A stretch of 64,000 nucleotides of DNA, taken from Micropterix aruncella. Taxonomy: Eukaryota > Arthropoda > Insecta > Lepidoptera > Micropterigidae. A program made the translations under genes and the position numbers. The stretch covers positions 55,824,420 to 55,888,419 of the forward strand of contig OX155980.1 of NCBI GenBank assembly GCA_944548615.1, read 5' to 3'. Shown here piece after piece: positions 1-11,279 of this stretch (positions are counted from its first letter, which is position 1; each line of letters opens with the position of its first letter). The notes beneath the pieces are model-generated. The model did no database searches and was not told the origin of the DNA. It worked only from the letters and a program-made list of their open reading frames with translations.

Positions 1-2700
1 AAGTATGTTTTTCTCACCGGTGGTATGAAAAAATACTTTTATTTATTAATCAGTCATTATTTTACACTCGTTAAAGAATTGCCGTTAAATATAATTCACA
101 TATGCCAGAGATGTTTCAAACGTCAAACAATTCTGAAATTTCAATATACCTCTGAGGTAGTAGAACGTCATCTTATCCTGGTACTTTAGAACATCGGGAT
201 CAGGAGCCAAATCTGTCGTGAATAGTCAATTTATTTGATTATAGGCCAAAAACTTGGGAATTAATAGCTAAGCGCAGGCGCTTTGCCATGGTGCCATTAA
301 AATGAGTTGATCCTCTACTCTTGTCTCTTTTGATAAGGATATCCTTACGCAAACGGACGTAACACAATATTAATTTCTGACCGTATGGCCTGGTGGATTT
401 CCTATTGTAATTAAAATATCAAGACAGGTTTATGCCAATCGTAAACTTAGGTTTTCTCAAAATACCCACCGTAAATCATCCGCAATATTTGTAGTAATAA
501 CCTGAATAATTGTTTTCATACATATTGCATAACAATTCTTTAGTAAATCATTTTTCCTTTTTTTTAATTCCTAAGGCACACAAACACGTCTGACTTAAAC
601 CGTAGTCAAAATCAAACTACGAATCCAAAATGACCGAATTCAAAATGCCTATATGGGGCTAAGAAGTGTACCAACTGAAGAAAAAAAATGCGTACTTTTT
701 AATGACACTACATATACGTCATGGGTGGACCCAGCAATGTTATTTTCTTTTTGATAAACGCATGAATGGCAGCCGCCCCACAAGAGCGGGTCGTGACAAG
801 AATGGCGAATATTCTCTACGTTTAAAGGGCGAATCTTAAGTAAATAATTCATGGTTCAATAATCATGTAGATAGGTAAATTTCCATTTCATTAAACTATA
901 TCCACAACAGTGGATTATATCCACAGCCTATTTTCACCAGTTTAAAAAAATGGTTGAAGAATTTCAGGATGATGCGGAAAAACGTTTAATTTAATATACG
1001 AATGCTCTGCTTACATGTCATTCGAGTTCGTTAAGATCGGTGGGGCGGAAATCAAGGCCGTCGCACACTTACCTAACTGTTCCTAATTTATTATATAAAA
1101 CTGAACTACGTAGGGAGGTAGAAAGGTCTCAGTGAAAGACATTTTTTTTATTGAAACTTTATTTTTATTTTTTCTCATGATACCGCGAACATCAACACTC
1201 TTTCATAACGTATCTTCAATGCTTGAATCCCATACAAATACCAGCTTGGACCTTTGCATTAAAGTATAGGAAATAGCGATATGTACCTTTTCATCAAACG
1301 AAAATCCTTTCAGTTTAGAAAGAGGAAACAGTGGCTGGGGCTTGGACCTGCAGACCTGTTAAGAACGCTCTCGCATTTCAATCGCTATAAGATTCATTAA
1401 TTTCGGTATTACGAAAACTGTCGTTTCGGGTAGCCCCTAGCGGCGAGTAGCCGAACTTCCTTAGATCGCAGCGAGAATCGCTTTGTCGATTTTTGTCATT
1501 GCGAACGCCATTCCGCGTCATGTGTCTATCGCAAAAATGACATTTAGCAACGATAGCACATTCGCTTTGGTGCTGTGATTTTAAAGAAATGTAGTCCTGT
1601 GATTTTTTAACAGTCTCTAGGTGAAACATTTTACAGTTTTTATTTGTAATCTCTGCCGTCTATTAGATAGTCTTTATACTTCTCGACATCCGGGTGACGA
1701 GGACATTGTTCATAATTTAGATTGTTTCAGTCGAGAGCTCGCATGAAATGAAATCAATATTTTTATGCTATTATAATCTTTCTACAAATCAGTTTTTTAT
1801 AATATTTCACCAATAATAAACATTAAAATTACTGAAAGGATAGTATTATTTAAAATATTAGCTCACTTTTTAACCTTATTGTTTCGTAACCCAGCGACTA
1901 TTAGTCAATTTTCGACGGAATTAAAAGCAGAAGTTCCATTTTGATTTAGTCGGGTTTCTGCAGTTTATGAATTGAATAATGATAGAAAAGAGAAAGGTCT
2001 TTATAATGTGAAAGCGATGGCGATAGCGATATTACATTACAATAGCGAATCTTCTTTCGTTGGATTCATATTACGGGGCATGATTCTTCTTCTGTATTAC
2101 ACGTTTGCGTTTCTTCGTAAGTTCGTTTCAAACGCCTTCCCCTAAGAAGTTTCTACAGGAAAATGAAAGATTCCGATAAGTGTGCTACTGTAGGAAGCGC
2201 GTATTCGTTTCCTGCCGATTTGGGGTGCCTAACGAGGCTGCTCCGCTGAGGAGGGTTTAACCGTCGACAGGGTCATATTTCACGCATGCCGTCCTCCCTG
2301 TACTCCCACCTCAATATCCTGTCAACTTAAATCCCTAATCGATCCGAATCATGTATTGTTATCTCGCCTGAATTTAAATTGAAGAATTCTTTCGTAATAC
2401 GTATATGGGATACTCAGAAAGTTTGAGGAAACTAATTGTATGAGGTGATGGTTTTTCGATACTCTTGTCTTTGGTAGAACTGCTGATCGAAGTCTGCTGA
2501 GCCAATAATTTTATTAAATTTTAATATTCAGAAACATTTTTTTGCATAATCTTTTTAATACAACCACCATTTTCTTCCCGCCCGCCGCTTCTGCTGTGAC
2601 TTTTTAGTAAGTACGTCTGAGTTTGCGACCTTGAGAGCGGCTCATGAGATCACGAGATCATGAGATCTGCTCATGAGACCTGCTCGTGCTCCGACGCGTA
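1..2700. other. AT-rich sequence, no gene recognised
   Basis: Only short open frames broken by stops are present, and none resembles a protein I know. A short cluster of TCATGAGATC-type palindromic words occurs near 2640-2690. The block near 2200-2340 is somewhat GC-richer but is not identifiable. Confidence 0.6.
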
Positions 2701-2734
2701 CGAGCGGGATGATAAGTACCTGGTCCAGCAAGGA

Positions 2735-2972
2735 AATACTCAGTTTAACTTGTTACAATTATTTCTATTTTTGTATATAGTCTCCTTTAAGCTTTATGCA
2801 CTTAGTCCATGTTCGCTCTAAGGCCTTACATAAAATGAATTTCCGCAAGGAGTGCAATATATTCCACTTCATCAGTCGTTATGCCGTCATTCGTATTAAA
2901 TTTCTGTCCGCCTAAAAAGTTTTCATCTTGGCGAACAAGTGGAAGTCTGACGGTGCTAGATCAGGCGTGTAA
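2735..2972 (-). pseudogene. mariner transposase, C-terminal part (split copy)
   Basis: Read on the minus strand, this gives the end of a mariner-family transposase: YTPDLAPSDFHLF, then KMKTFLGGQKF, and after a frameshift LERTWTKCIKLKGDYIQK and a stop. PDLAPSD(F/Y) is the well-known block around the last catalytic Asp of mariner DDD/DDE transposases, and the WTKCIxLKGDY tail is typical of the C-terminus. At least one frameshift separates the blocks near 2830, so this is a dead copy. The upstream part continues at 3359-3580 on the other side of a foldback insertion. Seen: motifs and frameshift. Known: family motifs. Inferred: one original copy. Confidence 0.85.
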
Positions 2973-3358
2973 GAGCCTAAGCACATGGCGTATTTTAAAC
3001 GCGTAGACGACGCGCGTTTTAGGAACGCGCGTTTTCGGTGTCGTAGATGCCGATTGTTGCGTTTGTATCGATTCAAACGCGCATAAAACGCGATACAAAC
3101 GCACACGTGAAACCACGCGTTCGAAACACGTTTGATGCGCGTATACGCGCGTTTGAATCGATGCAAACAATCGGAGTCCCTGATTAAAACGCGGAAGTTA
3201 GGGGCGACTACAGCGCGTCTGTATCGCTGTATCTGCTCGTATACGCGCAGTAGACGCGCGTTTCACCAACGCCCCGTGTGCTTAGATTACAAGGCTGCGT
3301 TCGAGTCTTGTTTGAAGCGCGTCGTCTGCGCGTTTAAAATCGCCTTGTGTTTAGGCTC
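2973..3358. mobile_element. Harbinger-like foldback MITE inserted in mariner
   Basis: The 386-bp block begins GAGCCTAAGCACATGGCG and ends with the imperfect reverse complement of that stretch, giving inverted repeats of about 45 bp. They include AAACGCG and AGACGACGCGC. The flanks carry TAA on both sides (2970-2972 and 3359-3361). Removing the element and one TAA restores the mariner reading HLP-YTPDLAP, which fixes the boundaries. A 3-bp TTA/TAA duplication is the hallmark of PIF/Harbinger elements. The interior is dense in AAACGCGC words and has no transposase, so it is non-autonomous. Confidence 0.8.
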
Positions 3359-3580
3359 TAAGGTAGATGGGCCAACAAATCGTAGTGTATTTTTTTGATT
3401 TTCGCCATAGCCTTGCGCATGCGTGAACCCTCAGGTTGTCTTGGTTGAAGGTTTTTTTTTTCTAACGAAACCTGGATTTTTTTTCTGTCCATCATAAAAA
3501 TTCCCTTTGCATCCCAAAAGACGAATGCCATCATTTTCTTAGCCGATTTTATAGGTTGTGACGTTTATAATTATTAGTTT
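3359..3580 (-). pseudogene. mariner transposase, central part (split copy)
   Basis: On the minus strand this encodes KMMAFVFWDAKGIF, followed by a degraded stretch and then KAMAKIKKIHYDLLAHLP. VFWDxxG is the conserved block around the second catalytic Asp of mariner transposases, and the last block normally runs directly into YSPDLAPSD. That continuation is at 2735-2972, beyond the foldback insertion. The N-terminal half of the transposase is missing, so the copy was 5'-truncated or decayed before or after the insertion. It is not functional. Confidence 0.85.
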
Positions 3581-4265
3581 TGGGTATTTATAGTTTTAGA
3601 TTTTATCGAAGTTTATTTTAAGTATGAAAACGTCAATTACTATATTTTCGTATAACGGCCGCGGCAATATATTCACCGCGCCGAGTAACTATCGTACGTT
3701 CGCGAAACACTTAAAATCAACCAATTTAACGTTATTATAACCGAAGATTGAATAAAGTAAACTATGACCGGTAACTCAAAATTAGAGAAGAGCAGAGACC
3801 TGATCTCGAGGGTCGGCTCCGTAATGAGAAATCGGAAACAATCAGCTCAGTATTAATTTGTGTTTATTAATGGAGTTTTACAGAATTAAAAGATTTATAA
3901 AAAAGTTTAAAGTATGGAATTTAAAATAAAACGTTTAAAAGATAAAAATATAAATGGGGAAATAGAGAAACGTTGATGATATAAAAGCATGAAAGTTAAA
4001 GATACAAGAACGTTGACGATCCACGGTGAAAACTTGGGAACGAGGGGATAGCCCCGCGAGTACTCCCAGTCCGGGCACCGCGCCTGCGAGGCCTCCGTCG
4101 GCTTCAACTCCTCGGACGTCTGTAGAGGCAGCTTCACTGATCTTCAGCCGCACCGCTTGAGTCCGGAAGATTCTTCTCGCCGGGGATCCGCAGAAGTTCC
4201 CGGAACCTGGGGGTAGGTGAGGTGGACGCCCGCCAGATCTCGCCGCAGTGCTCGCCCTATACCGC
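3581..4265. other. no gene recognised; GC-rich from about 4030
   Basis: AT-rich to about 4000, then a GC-rich, CpG-containing stretch leading into the minisatellite. The short frames here match nothing I know. Confidence 0.5.
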
Positions 4266-4269
4266 TTCC

Positions 4270-4512
4270 CCTGAGGTCGCCTTCAGAGATGCAGACGCCG
4301 GAGGTGGGTCGTCTTCCAGGGATCTAGACGCCGGAGATTGGTCGCCTTTGAAATCCAGACGCCGGAGATGGTCGCCTTCAAGATGCAAACGCCGGAGATG
4401 GTCGCCTTCAAGAGATCAGACGCCGGAGATGGTCGCCTTCAAGAGATCAGACGCCGGAGATGGTCGCCTTCAAGAGATCAGACCCCGGAGATGGTCGCCT
4501 TCAAGAGATCCC
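4270..4512. repeat. 31-bp minisatellite (GCCGGAGATGGTCGCC core)
   Basis: Successive GCCGGAG words start at 4297, 4330, 4361, 4391, 4422 and 4453, with a variant at 4484, so the period is 31 bp in the regular part and 30 or 33 bp in the diverged part. The last four units are nearly identical. Because 31 is not a multiple of three, the overlapping open frames are a by-product of the repeat rather than a sign of coding. Confidence 0.92.
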
Positions 4513-5696
4513 TGCACAGATCACAATATTCGGGTTAGGAAACACTCAGCGCGGCCAGGGGATAGGACAGATTGGACCAAGGAGGACTGAGGGCAGCAGC
4601 GCCCCCCGTCAGTGGTCCGATCTTCCCGGCTGGCACTCTCCCTATCGCTAAACGGGAACCCATAGCGGGTTTCCTCTAACCCTCAAGCATTAAACAGGAC
4701 TCACCGAGTTATCCGTAACACTAATATTCCCTCGGGATCTCTTGATTATTCGAAGTGGTTTGCCTGAAGGCCGGAAAACGAATGACCCTTTTACAATCTG
4801 CGAGGTAATCCGCGGGTCAACGAACTTCGTTTTCCCGCCCAAAAACGAGATGAAATTCTATTGTGAACTAATAATTTTGTAACTCTTCTCATTAAATTTC
4901 CTGATTTATTTTTGTATTATATTCTATATTTCAATTATTTTTAAGAACCAAATATTTTGCAGTCTAAATAATAAATTTTAAAACAACCGAATATTACTTT
5001 TATTTATCATTATTATATTCTGACATAATTCCGAATTTATTCGAAATTATTTTATTTATGTGATATTCGTACCCAATCGGATCGTTAAGTGATCGCACGA
5101 TCGGTAACGGGTCGATACGTCGCTCAATCGACGTCCAAAACTACGCCGCTCGCGCGCTGGCTGAACTGTCAAACAGATCGCGGATCAAAGGGCATGTTGT
5201 GTTTTCGTATTCAATGTCGCGGACGAGATTGGGTTTTCCGACTGCTCTTCTCGCCGGAAAAGCCAATACCGTCACAAGGTTTAGCTTACTTTGGAGCTGA
5301 AAACCCAGATTCTGTCCACTGGTTTGATTGAATTTTGGATTCCTGTGTATAGTAATGGATGCATGGTTTCATCTGTTATTACAAATCGCCGAAAAATCTG
5401 CTTTATTACTCCTAAAATGGTCCAAGCAGTGTTGAGAGTTTTGCATTCGAATTCTTTTTTTGATCGAGTGCAAGCAAACGCGGCACCCAACGGTCGGATA
5501 GCTTTTTCGAGAACAATTATTCACTCAGTATGTGATGTTACCTATCTAAAGAAATGCTTACACTGTCACCTATGTTTGTGAGGAAATTTCAAATATCACC
5601 CAAATATCGTATATCGTTAACCAATTTTAAATTAAAAAAACGCCATTTCTATCAAACACAAGTCCATGAAATAGATAAAATGAAATAATAAAAAAA
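4513..5696. other. no gene recognised
   Basis: GC-rich up to about 4860, then AT-rich. The frames around 5089-5581 are short and resemble no known protein. The boundary with P600 copy 1 is at about 5697. Confidence 0.5.
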
Positions 5697-6298
5697 TACG
5701 TGTGGCACTCGGGGACTGCCGCGGTAAAGCTATTGCATAGCATTTTTAACAACTTATGCAATTATAATTATGTATTTATTTTATTTATTTTATTTTTTCT
5801 GATATCAGATAACTGCGCTCTATCGGAAAACTTGAAATTATTCCGAATCATTTGCGGCTGCGGTAACAAATGATTCGGAATAATTTAAACGTCTTCCGAT
5901 AGAGCGCCGCGCACGAATTTTTTATTCGATAAAGCAAAAAAAACGGATTATTCGAAAAAAATCGTAGATAAAAAGATAGATAATTAAATTATCTTTAAAA
6001 TTGTGCAGGTTTCATAATAATACGCCAGATAGTATTTGCGTAGTAGTCGTTTTTGTTTTCGGTTTGACCTAATTTCACAAATTAATTACACTATGTTTTA
6101 TAAACAAAATCTAAAATATTCAAAGCTAAGAATATTAGAAAAATGTTCTTGTTTAACATATATTTTTTTCGAATCGTAAGCGGTACTCGTTTAGACGTAA
6201 TTATCAGTTTAAAATCATTAATTTTCGTTAAGAAATTTCTTCATTCGGTCGCCGCGCTGGCCTACTAGGCCCGCGATAAAAGCTATGCAATAGCTTAA
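5697..6298 (+). mobile_element. P600 palindromic repeat, copy 1
   Basis: This is the first of several ~600-bp copies. The left end reads TACGTGTGGCACTCGGGG after an A-run. The right end is GCTATGCAATAGC followed by TTAA. AAGCTATTGCATAGC lies near the left end and is inverted at the right end. Internally, two ~42-bp arms (GCGCTCTATCGGAA to ATGATTCGG) form a long hairpin around 5816-5910. No protein is encoded, so it behaves like a MITE. The junction near its right end reads GGCCTACTAGGCC, where other copies have GGCCTAGGCC. Confidence 0.85.
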
Positions 6299-6651
6299 TA
6301 ACAAACAATAGGTAAATATTACATTGATTAGTCTATTACAAATGTATAATCATACCATAAGATAACAATCTTGCTTTAGGCATCGTCTAATTGTGTATGT
6401 GCACGCGTGTGTGTGTATCGTTGCAGCGTTCGGGATAGCCAGTTGTTCAAAATTAATCGGTAATTGATAATAACCAATTTTGAGAAATCGGTTACTATTA
6501 AGAGATTGAGATAAGGATAAAATCTTTGTTTTACCTGGATAAATATATAAAACGAATACGGTTATTTGTTAAATAATAACGAATAATAAGGTTATTTTAT
6601 TTGATATCATTATACTATTATTAGCTGGTTAACATGAAGAAATATAGTTTA
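6299..6651. other. spacer between inverted P600 copies
   Basis: About 350 bp of AT-rich unique-looking sequence with a short GT run near 6400. No gene is visible. Confidence 0.6.
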
Positions 6652-7254
6652 TTAAGCTATTGCATAGCTTTTATCGCGGGCCTAGGCCAGCGCGGCGACC
6701 GAATGAAGAAATTTCTTAACGAAAATTAATGATTTTAAACTGATAATTACGTCTAAACGAGTAATGCTTACGATTCGAAAAAAATATATGTTAAACAAGA
6801 ACATTTTCCTAATATTCTTAGCTTTGAATATTTTAGATTTTGTTTATATTACATAGTGTAATTAATTTGTGAAATTAGGTCTAACCGAACACAAAAACGA
6901 CTACTACGCAAATACTATCTGCCGTATTATTATGAAACTTGCACCATTTTAAAGATAATTTAATGATCTATCTTTTTATCTACGATTTTTTTCAAATAAT
7001 CCGGTTTTTTTGCTTTATCGAATAAAAAATTCGTGCGCGGCGCTCTATTGGAAGACGTTTATATTATTATTCCGAATCATTTGCTTCCGCAGCCGCAAAT
7101 GATTCGGAATAATTTCAACGTTTTCCGATAGAGCGCAGTTATCTGATATCAGAAAAAATAAAATAAATAAAATAAATAAATAATTTTAATTGCATAAGTT
7201 GTTAAAAATGCTATGCAATAGCTTTACCGCGGCAGTCCCCGAGTGCCACACGTA
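6652..7254 (-). mobile_element. P600 palindromic repeat, copy 2 (inverted)
   Basis: This is a nearly full-length copy in the opposite orientation to copy 1. It begins TTAA then GCTATTGCATAGC, and ends in GAGTGCCACACGTA before a T-run. The internal hairpin arms at 7040-7135 are well preserved. With copy 1 it makes an inverted pair whose arms are about 600 bp with a ~350-bp loop. Confidence 0.85.
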
Positions 7255-8480
7255 ATTTTTTTTTTTAAAAACTTCTTTATCCCTATCACAATAAAATTCT
7301 TTTGTGAATTGTTTGATTTTATTGAACCAGCATATAACCAAGAATAATTTTGGCCAAACCTATATGTTGACAATAATTGCAGCAAAAAGTGGCCACCGAA
7401 AAATCTAAACTTTTTCAGTGCAATCTTACTTGTTCCCACGATTTTTTTATTTTATTTATGTTTTATGGCAATGTAGCGATATTTATTATGGCAATGTCTA
7501 CACTTTAACAAGGAATAAAATTTGACTTATATATAGATAAATAAACATTGAAACACCGAAATATAAATTTAGTTTTAATGTAACTGTCATACCAAATTAG
7601 TAACAAAGGTTAAATGTAATGTAAGCATGCGATTTGTCGATTTGGTCTTGAGACCGAACTTCGGTTATAATTTACATAATATTGCCTAATATTACATTTT
7701 AGATAGTTAATTATTGGTGACCAACAATTTATTGAATGTAATGAAAGACCACATGCAAAGGCAGGGTCTAAAGTCAAACAGGCTGAGGTCGCTCTTATTT
7801 CCCTAAAATCATGAATAATTTAACCACTGATGAGGGAAGTTACTAGTTGGAAAGTTGTGCGTTGAACTGGGCTTAGAGCTTGCTGAAAAGTGCCTAATTG
7901 GACGTTATTGCGCACCTAACCTTGTATCTGAACAGTTTCTAACTACCTTATTGTTAATTGGAAGTTATGCACTTGTTGATACGAGAGCAGACATAGATTC
8001 ATGCTGTGTGATACCAGAGCAGACATAGATTCATCATCAGACATACATACATGGCAAAACTTCGGTATGTCAGTATAACAAAATAGTAAAATCCGGCATT
8101 GAAAAAGAGAGCCCAAATAGAATGTATAGACTTAATTCAACGACGATTTATGCTTTCATTTGAATAACTATTTTTTGTAGGTAAGAATCAAATCTAGAAA
8201 TATTGGGAAATATTTACGAAGAAATTTAAAATACATATTCTTTCGGTCGATACTGCCGTCATAACAAAATAAGGCACATCCGTTAAAAAGTTATAATTGA
8301 TAATGAAAACCTAAAGTTGTAATAACTGTGAAGGCTAACCACATCGATATTTTTTATAAAAGGATTTGATTGTGATATGTGCGAAAAATTATCGAAAACT
8401 TTTATTTTTTGCTTTATATAGGTAGGTAAGGGCCGCAGGCCTCAGCGGGTCTCAGCAGGTCTCCGCGACCCTGACTGGTT
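7255..8480. other. AT-rich, no gene recognised
   Basis: Short broken frames only. GATACCAGAGCAGACATAG-like words repeat around 7978-8040. Confidence 0.5.
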
Positions 8481-8610
8481 AATACCCTCTTCTACGAGGC
8501 TACCGGATGGGAGTCAAACCATGTGATGATCCAGCCATGGTGACTCAAAAACTGGCTAGCACCACCCACGGTGCGGAGGGCCATTAGCCATACATACTTT
8601 GAAGCTGTCA
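8481..8610. repeat. diverged dispersed repeat, copy A
   Basis: This shares ordered blocks with 9254-9385: CTACGAGGCTACCGGATGGG, then a GGAGTCAAA-like word, TGGCTAGCACC and CCATTAG near ACATAC. The family is unknown. The GC-rich sequence between the two copies may belong to the same element. Confidence 0.5.
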
Positions 8611-9253
8611 TCTACAACGATCAAAACCCATACCCCAGGCTATTCGATGTATATTTATACTCGATATAGTCTATAACGATATAATATATGTCATATATTA
8701 TATCATTCCTTCAGCCATGGGGTCAATACGCAGACACTAAGGGAAAGCACAGTCCACAGTCCAGCTCCACCAACTGACTGACAGACCATGAGAGGCTAAC
8801 GCCTTACCGCGAAGCACTGGGAGGTGAAAGCAACGGGCCGGCCTCGCGCCTTTACTACCAGATTTGGTCTGATTTCTCCGTCCCCCGGTTTCGCCATGGG
8901 TTCGAGGTCGCCTGCTCGGCCTCTACCTTGCATAAGCCGTTATTCAGTTTAAATATTTCGCGGACCGAGGCGCCTTTTTCTCACTACGGTCACTCGGGAT
9001 CAGGTGGCCTACGGATAGATTCAAGGGTTTAAGACGTCAGGTTGACAAGTACTCTCTGCTATTATAGGTAACATACATCTTCAGGCCCCTCTGGTTATTA
9101 GCCGGAATGCGTAAGCATGGCTGAGACAGCCTGGTACGCAATCCGCCCAGTTCCGCCCGAGGTATTCCCCCGAATCTGCGATTTTCTTATCCCATTCGTC
9201 TCCGAATGTAGGATTACAGCTGTGGCAGAAGCTCACAGCGGCCCTGGCGGGGT
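8611..9253. other. GC-rich stretch between two related repeats
   Basis: Contrasts in composition with the AT-rich flanks and lies between the two related repeat copies, so it may be the body of a decayed element. No readable protein on either strand. Confidence 0.35.
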
Positions 9254-9385
9254 AAGCCCCTCTACGAGCAGGCTACCAGATGGGAGTTAAATCGTGAGTT
9301 GGGCAGGCTATATGACATAAATTTTGGCTATCACCCCCCAAGCTGGCCGGAACCATTAGAAACATGTACATACATACTGTGTTAT
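9254..9385. repeat. diverged dispersed repeat, copy B
   Basis: Same block order as 8481-8610 and same orientation: CTACGAGCAGGCTACC, AGATGGGAGTTAAA, TTGGCTATCACC, CCATTAG and then ACATACATAC. Confidence 0.5.
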
Positions 9386-9972
9386 TTACACTGATGTTAT
9401 AAAGCAAAGGGTAGCCGCGCATGAGGGGGCATCCGAAAAGGTTGAGCAGCGGTAACCGATTTCACTATTGGTGAAGGTAGGGCAGGTACGAACTTGAAAC
9501 TGAGTCTGTACCTACATTCTTGTCTATATATTACGTAGTTAGCCACTTGTTTCCCGCTGATTACGCGTGTAGCCAAAAGAATACTAGTTTCGCGAATCTT
9601 TTGATTTAGCTTATTTCAAATAATTCTCATATAAATCTTTTTTACTCATTATTTATTAAATAATGATCATTTTGAATATATGTATATTTTTTAAGTTACT
9701 ATTTATAAAAATGAATCGCCGTGCGTTAGTCTCGCAGGATCTCGGAAATGACTCGACCGATTTGAATTATTTTTCTTTTATTTTGTTTGGCTTGATTGGT
9801 TTACGAAAAAAACTATTTAGGAAAAACTCAAAGAAACGACTGAAAGTCGAAAAAATCGAAATTGGTCATTTTGGGAACATTGGCCACTTTCTAGATGGCT
9901 ATCGCGGCGATCGTCATGTTTGACAGCTGCGCTATCCATAACGGTTATTCATTCCGTACAATGTGTAAACTT
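9386..9972. other. no gene recognised
   Basis: Mixed composition. An 86-residue frame at 9663-9923 has no recognisable motif and is probably chance. It leads directly into the 9-bp satellite. Confidence 0.5.
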
Positions 9973-10960
9973 TCAAAAAGTCGAAAAGTCAAAAAATGCG
10001 AAAGTCAAAGAAGTCGAAAAAGTCAAATAGGTCGGAAAAGTCGCAAAAGTCAAAAAAGTCGAAAAAGTCGATAAAGTCGATAAAGTTGAAAAAGTCAAAA
10101 AAGTCGTAAATTCGGAAAAAGTAAAAAAAGTCGAAAAAGCCGAAAAAGTCAAAAAAGTCAAACAAGGCGAAAAAGTCGAAAAAGTCGAAAAAATCGATAA
10201 AGTCAAATAAGTCAAAAAAGTCAAAAAAAAGTCGAAAAAGTCAAAAAAGTCGAAAAAGCCGCAAAAGTCAAAAAAGTCAAACAAAAGGAGAAAAACGAAA
10301 AACTTTAGTCAAAAAAGTAAAAAAAATCAAGTCGAAAAAGTAAAAAAGTCGAAAAAGTAAAAAAAGTCGCAAATGTCAAAAAAGTAGAAAAAGTCGAAAA
10401 AGTCGTAAAAGTTGAAAAAGTCGGAAAAGTCAAAAGGGTCAAAATGTCAAAAAAGTCAAAAAAGACGAAAAACTAAAAAAAGTCGGAAATGTCGGAAAAG
10501 TCGCAAAAGTTAAAAAAGTCAAAAAAGTCGAAAAATCCGAAAAAGTCAAAAAAGTCAAACAAGGGGAAAAAATCGAAAAACTTTAGTCAAAAAAGTAAAA
10601 AAAAACAAAAAGTAGAAAAAGTAAAAAAGACAAAAAAGTATAAAAAGTCGCAAAAGTCAAAAAAAAACTAAAAAGTCTAAAAAGTAGAAAAGTAGAAAAA
10701 GTCGTAAAATTCGAAAAAGTCGGAAAAGTCAAAAGGGTCAAAAAGTCAAAAAAGTCAAAAAGAAGAAGAACTAAAAAAAGTCGAAAATGTCGGAAAAGTC
10801 GCAAAAGTTAAAAAAGTCGAAAAAGTCGAAAAAGTTCGAAAAGTTGAAAAAGCAGAAAAGGTCGAAAATGTCGGAAAAGTCAAAAAAGTCAAAAAAGTAA
10901 AAAAGTCGAAAAAATCGAAAAAGTAGAAAAAGTCGGAAAAGTCGAAAAGTCGAAGTCAAA
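9973..10960. repeat. 9-bp satellite, (GTCGAAAAA)n and variants
   Basis: About 1 kb built from GTCGAAAAA and GTCAAAAAA nonamers, with scattered one-base length changes. The plus strand is almost free of T except in GTC. The lysine/serine-rich plus-strand frames and the phenylalanine/aspartate-rich minus-strand frames are direct translations of the repeat and are not credible proteins. The array ends in GTCGAAGTCAAAGTCGATT, a decayed edge. Confidence 0.93.
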
Positions 10961-11005
10961 GTCGATTTCGATTCCGATTTTCGAGTTTTAAAGGGTGTCG
11001 CTAGG

Positions 11006-11030
11006 TGGGGGGGTGGGGGGGGGGGGTTGT
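11006..11030 (+). other. G-run (possible quadruplex)
   Basis: Guanine tracts separated by single T bases, with the longest run over ten, sit just beyond the satellite. Quadruplex formation is only a possibility. Confidence 0.5.
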
Positions 11031-11279
11031 TGTTGTAGGATTAATGATATTAATATTCAGATGAATTACGTTCTTGGCTACTTGACAGGAAAGTCTTGGG
11101 GTGACACAACCTTTTTTTTTAATGACATAACCACGAATTTGGACGTAGTTTTTGGGGATTTCCATACTGTAAAGACCTCATGGAAATTTCGATCGATTTG
11201 AGTGAGCATGAAAACAATTCCGAGTCGTTTTACAGTATCCATTACAATGTCGAGAAGATGAGATAACATAGGTCGACGA

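Noticed and set aside
2912..3398. Arginine-rich frames on both strands over the foldback element
   Set aside because: Caused by AAACGCGC words. Only the mariner text at the edges is real protein signal.
4222..4651. Arginine/serine-rich 122-residue protein
   Set aside because: Overlaps a 31-bp minisatellite whose period is not a multiple of three, so each unit is read in a different frame and no protein is conserved.
9973..10959. Phenylalanine/aspartate-rich and lysine/serine-rich proteins
   Set aside because: Produced by the nonamer satellite, open in many frames because the repeat rarely makes stops.
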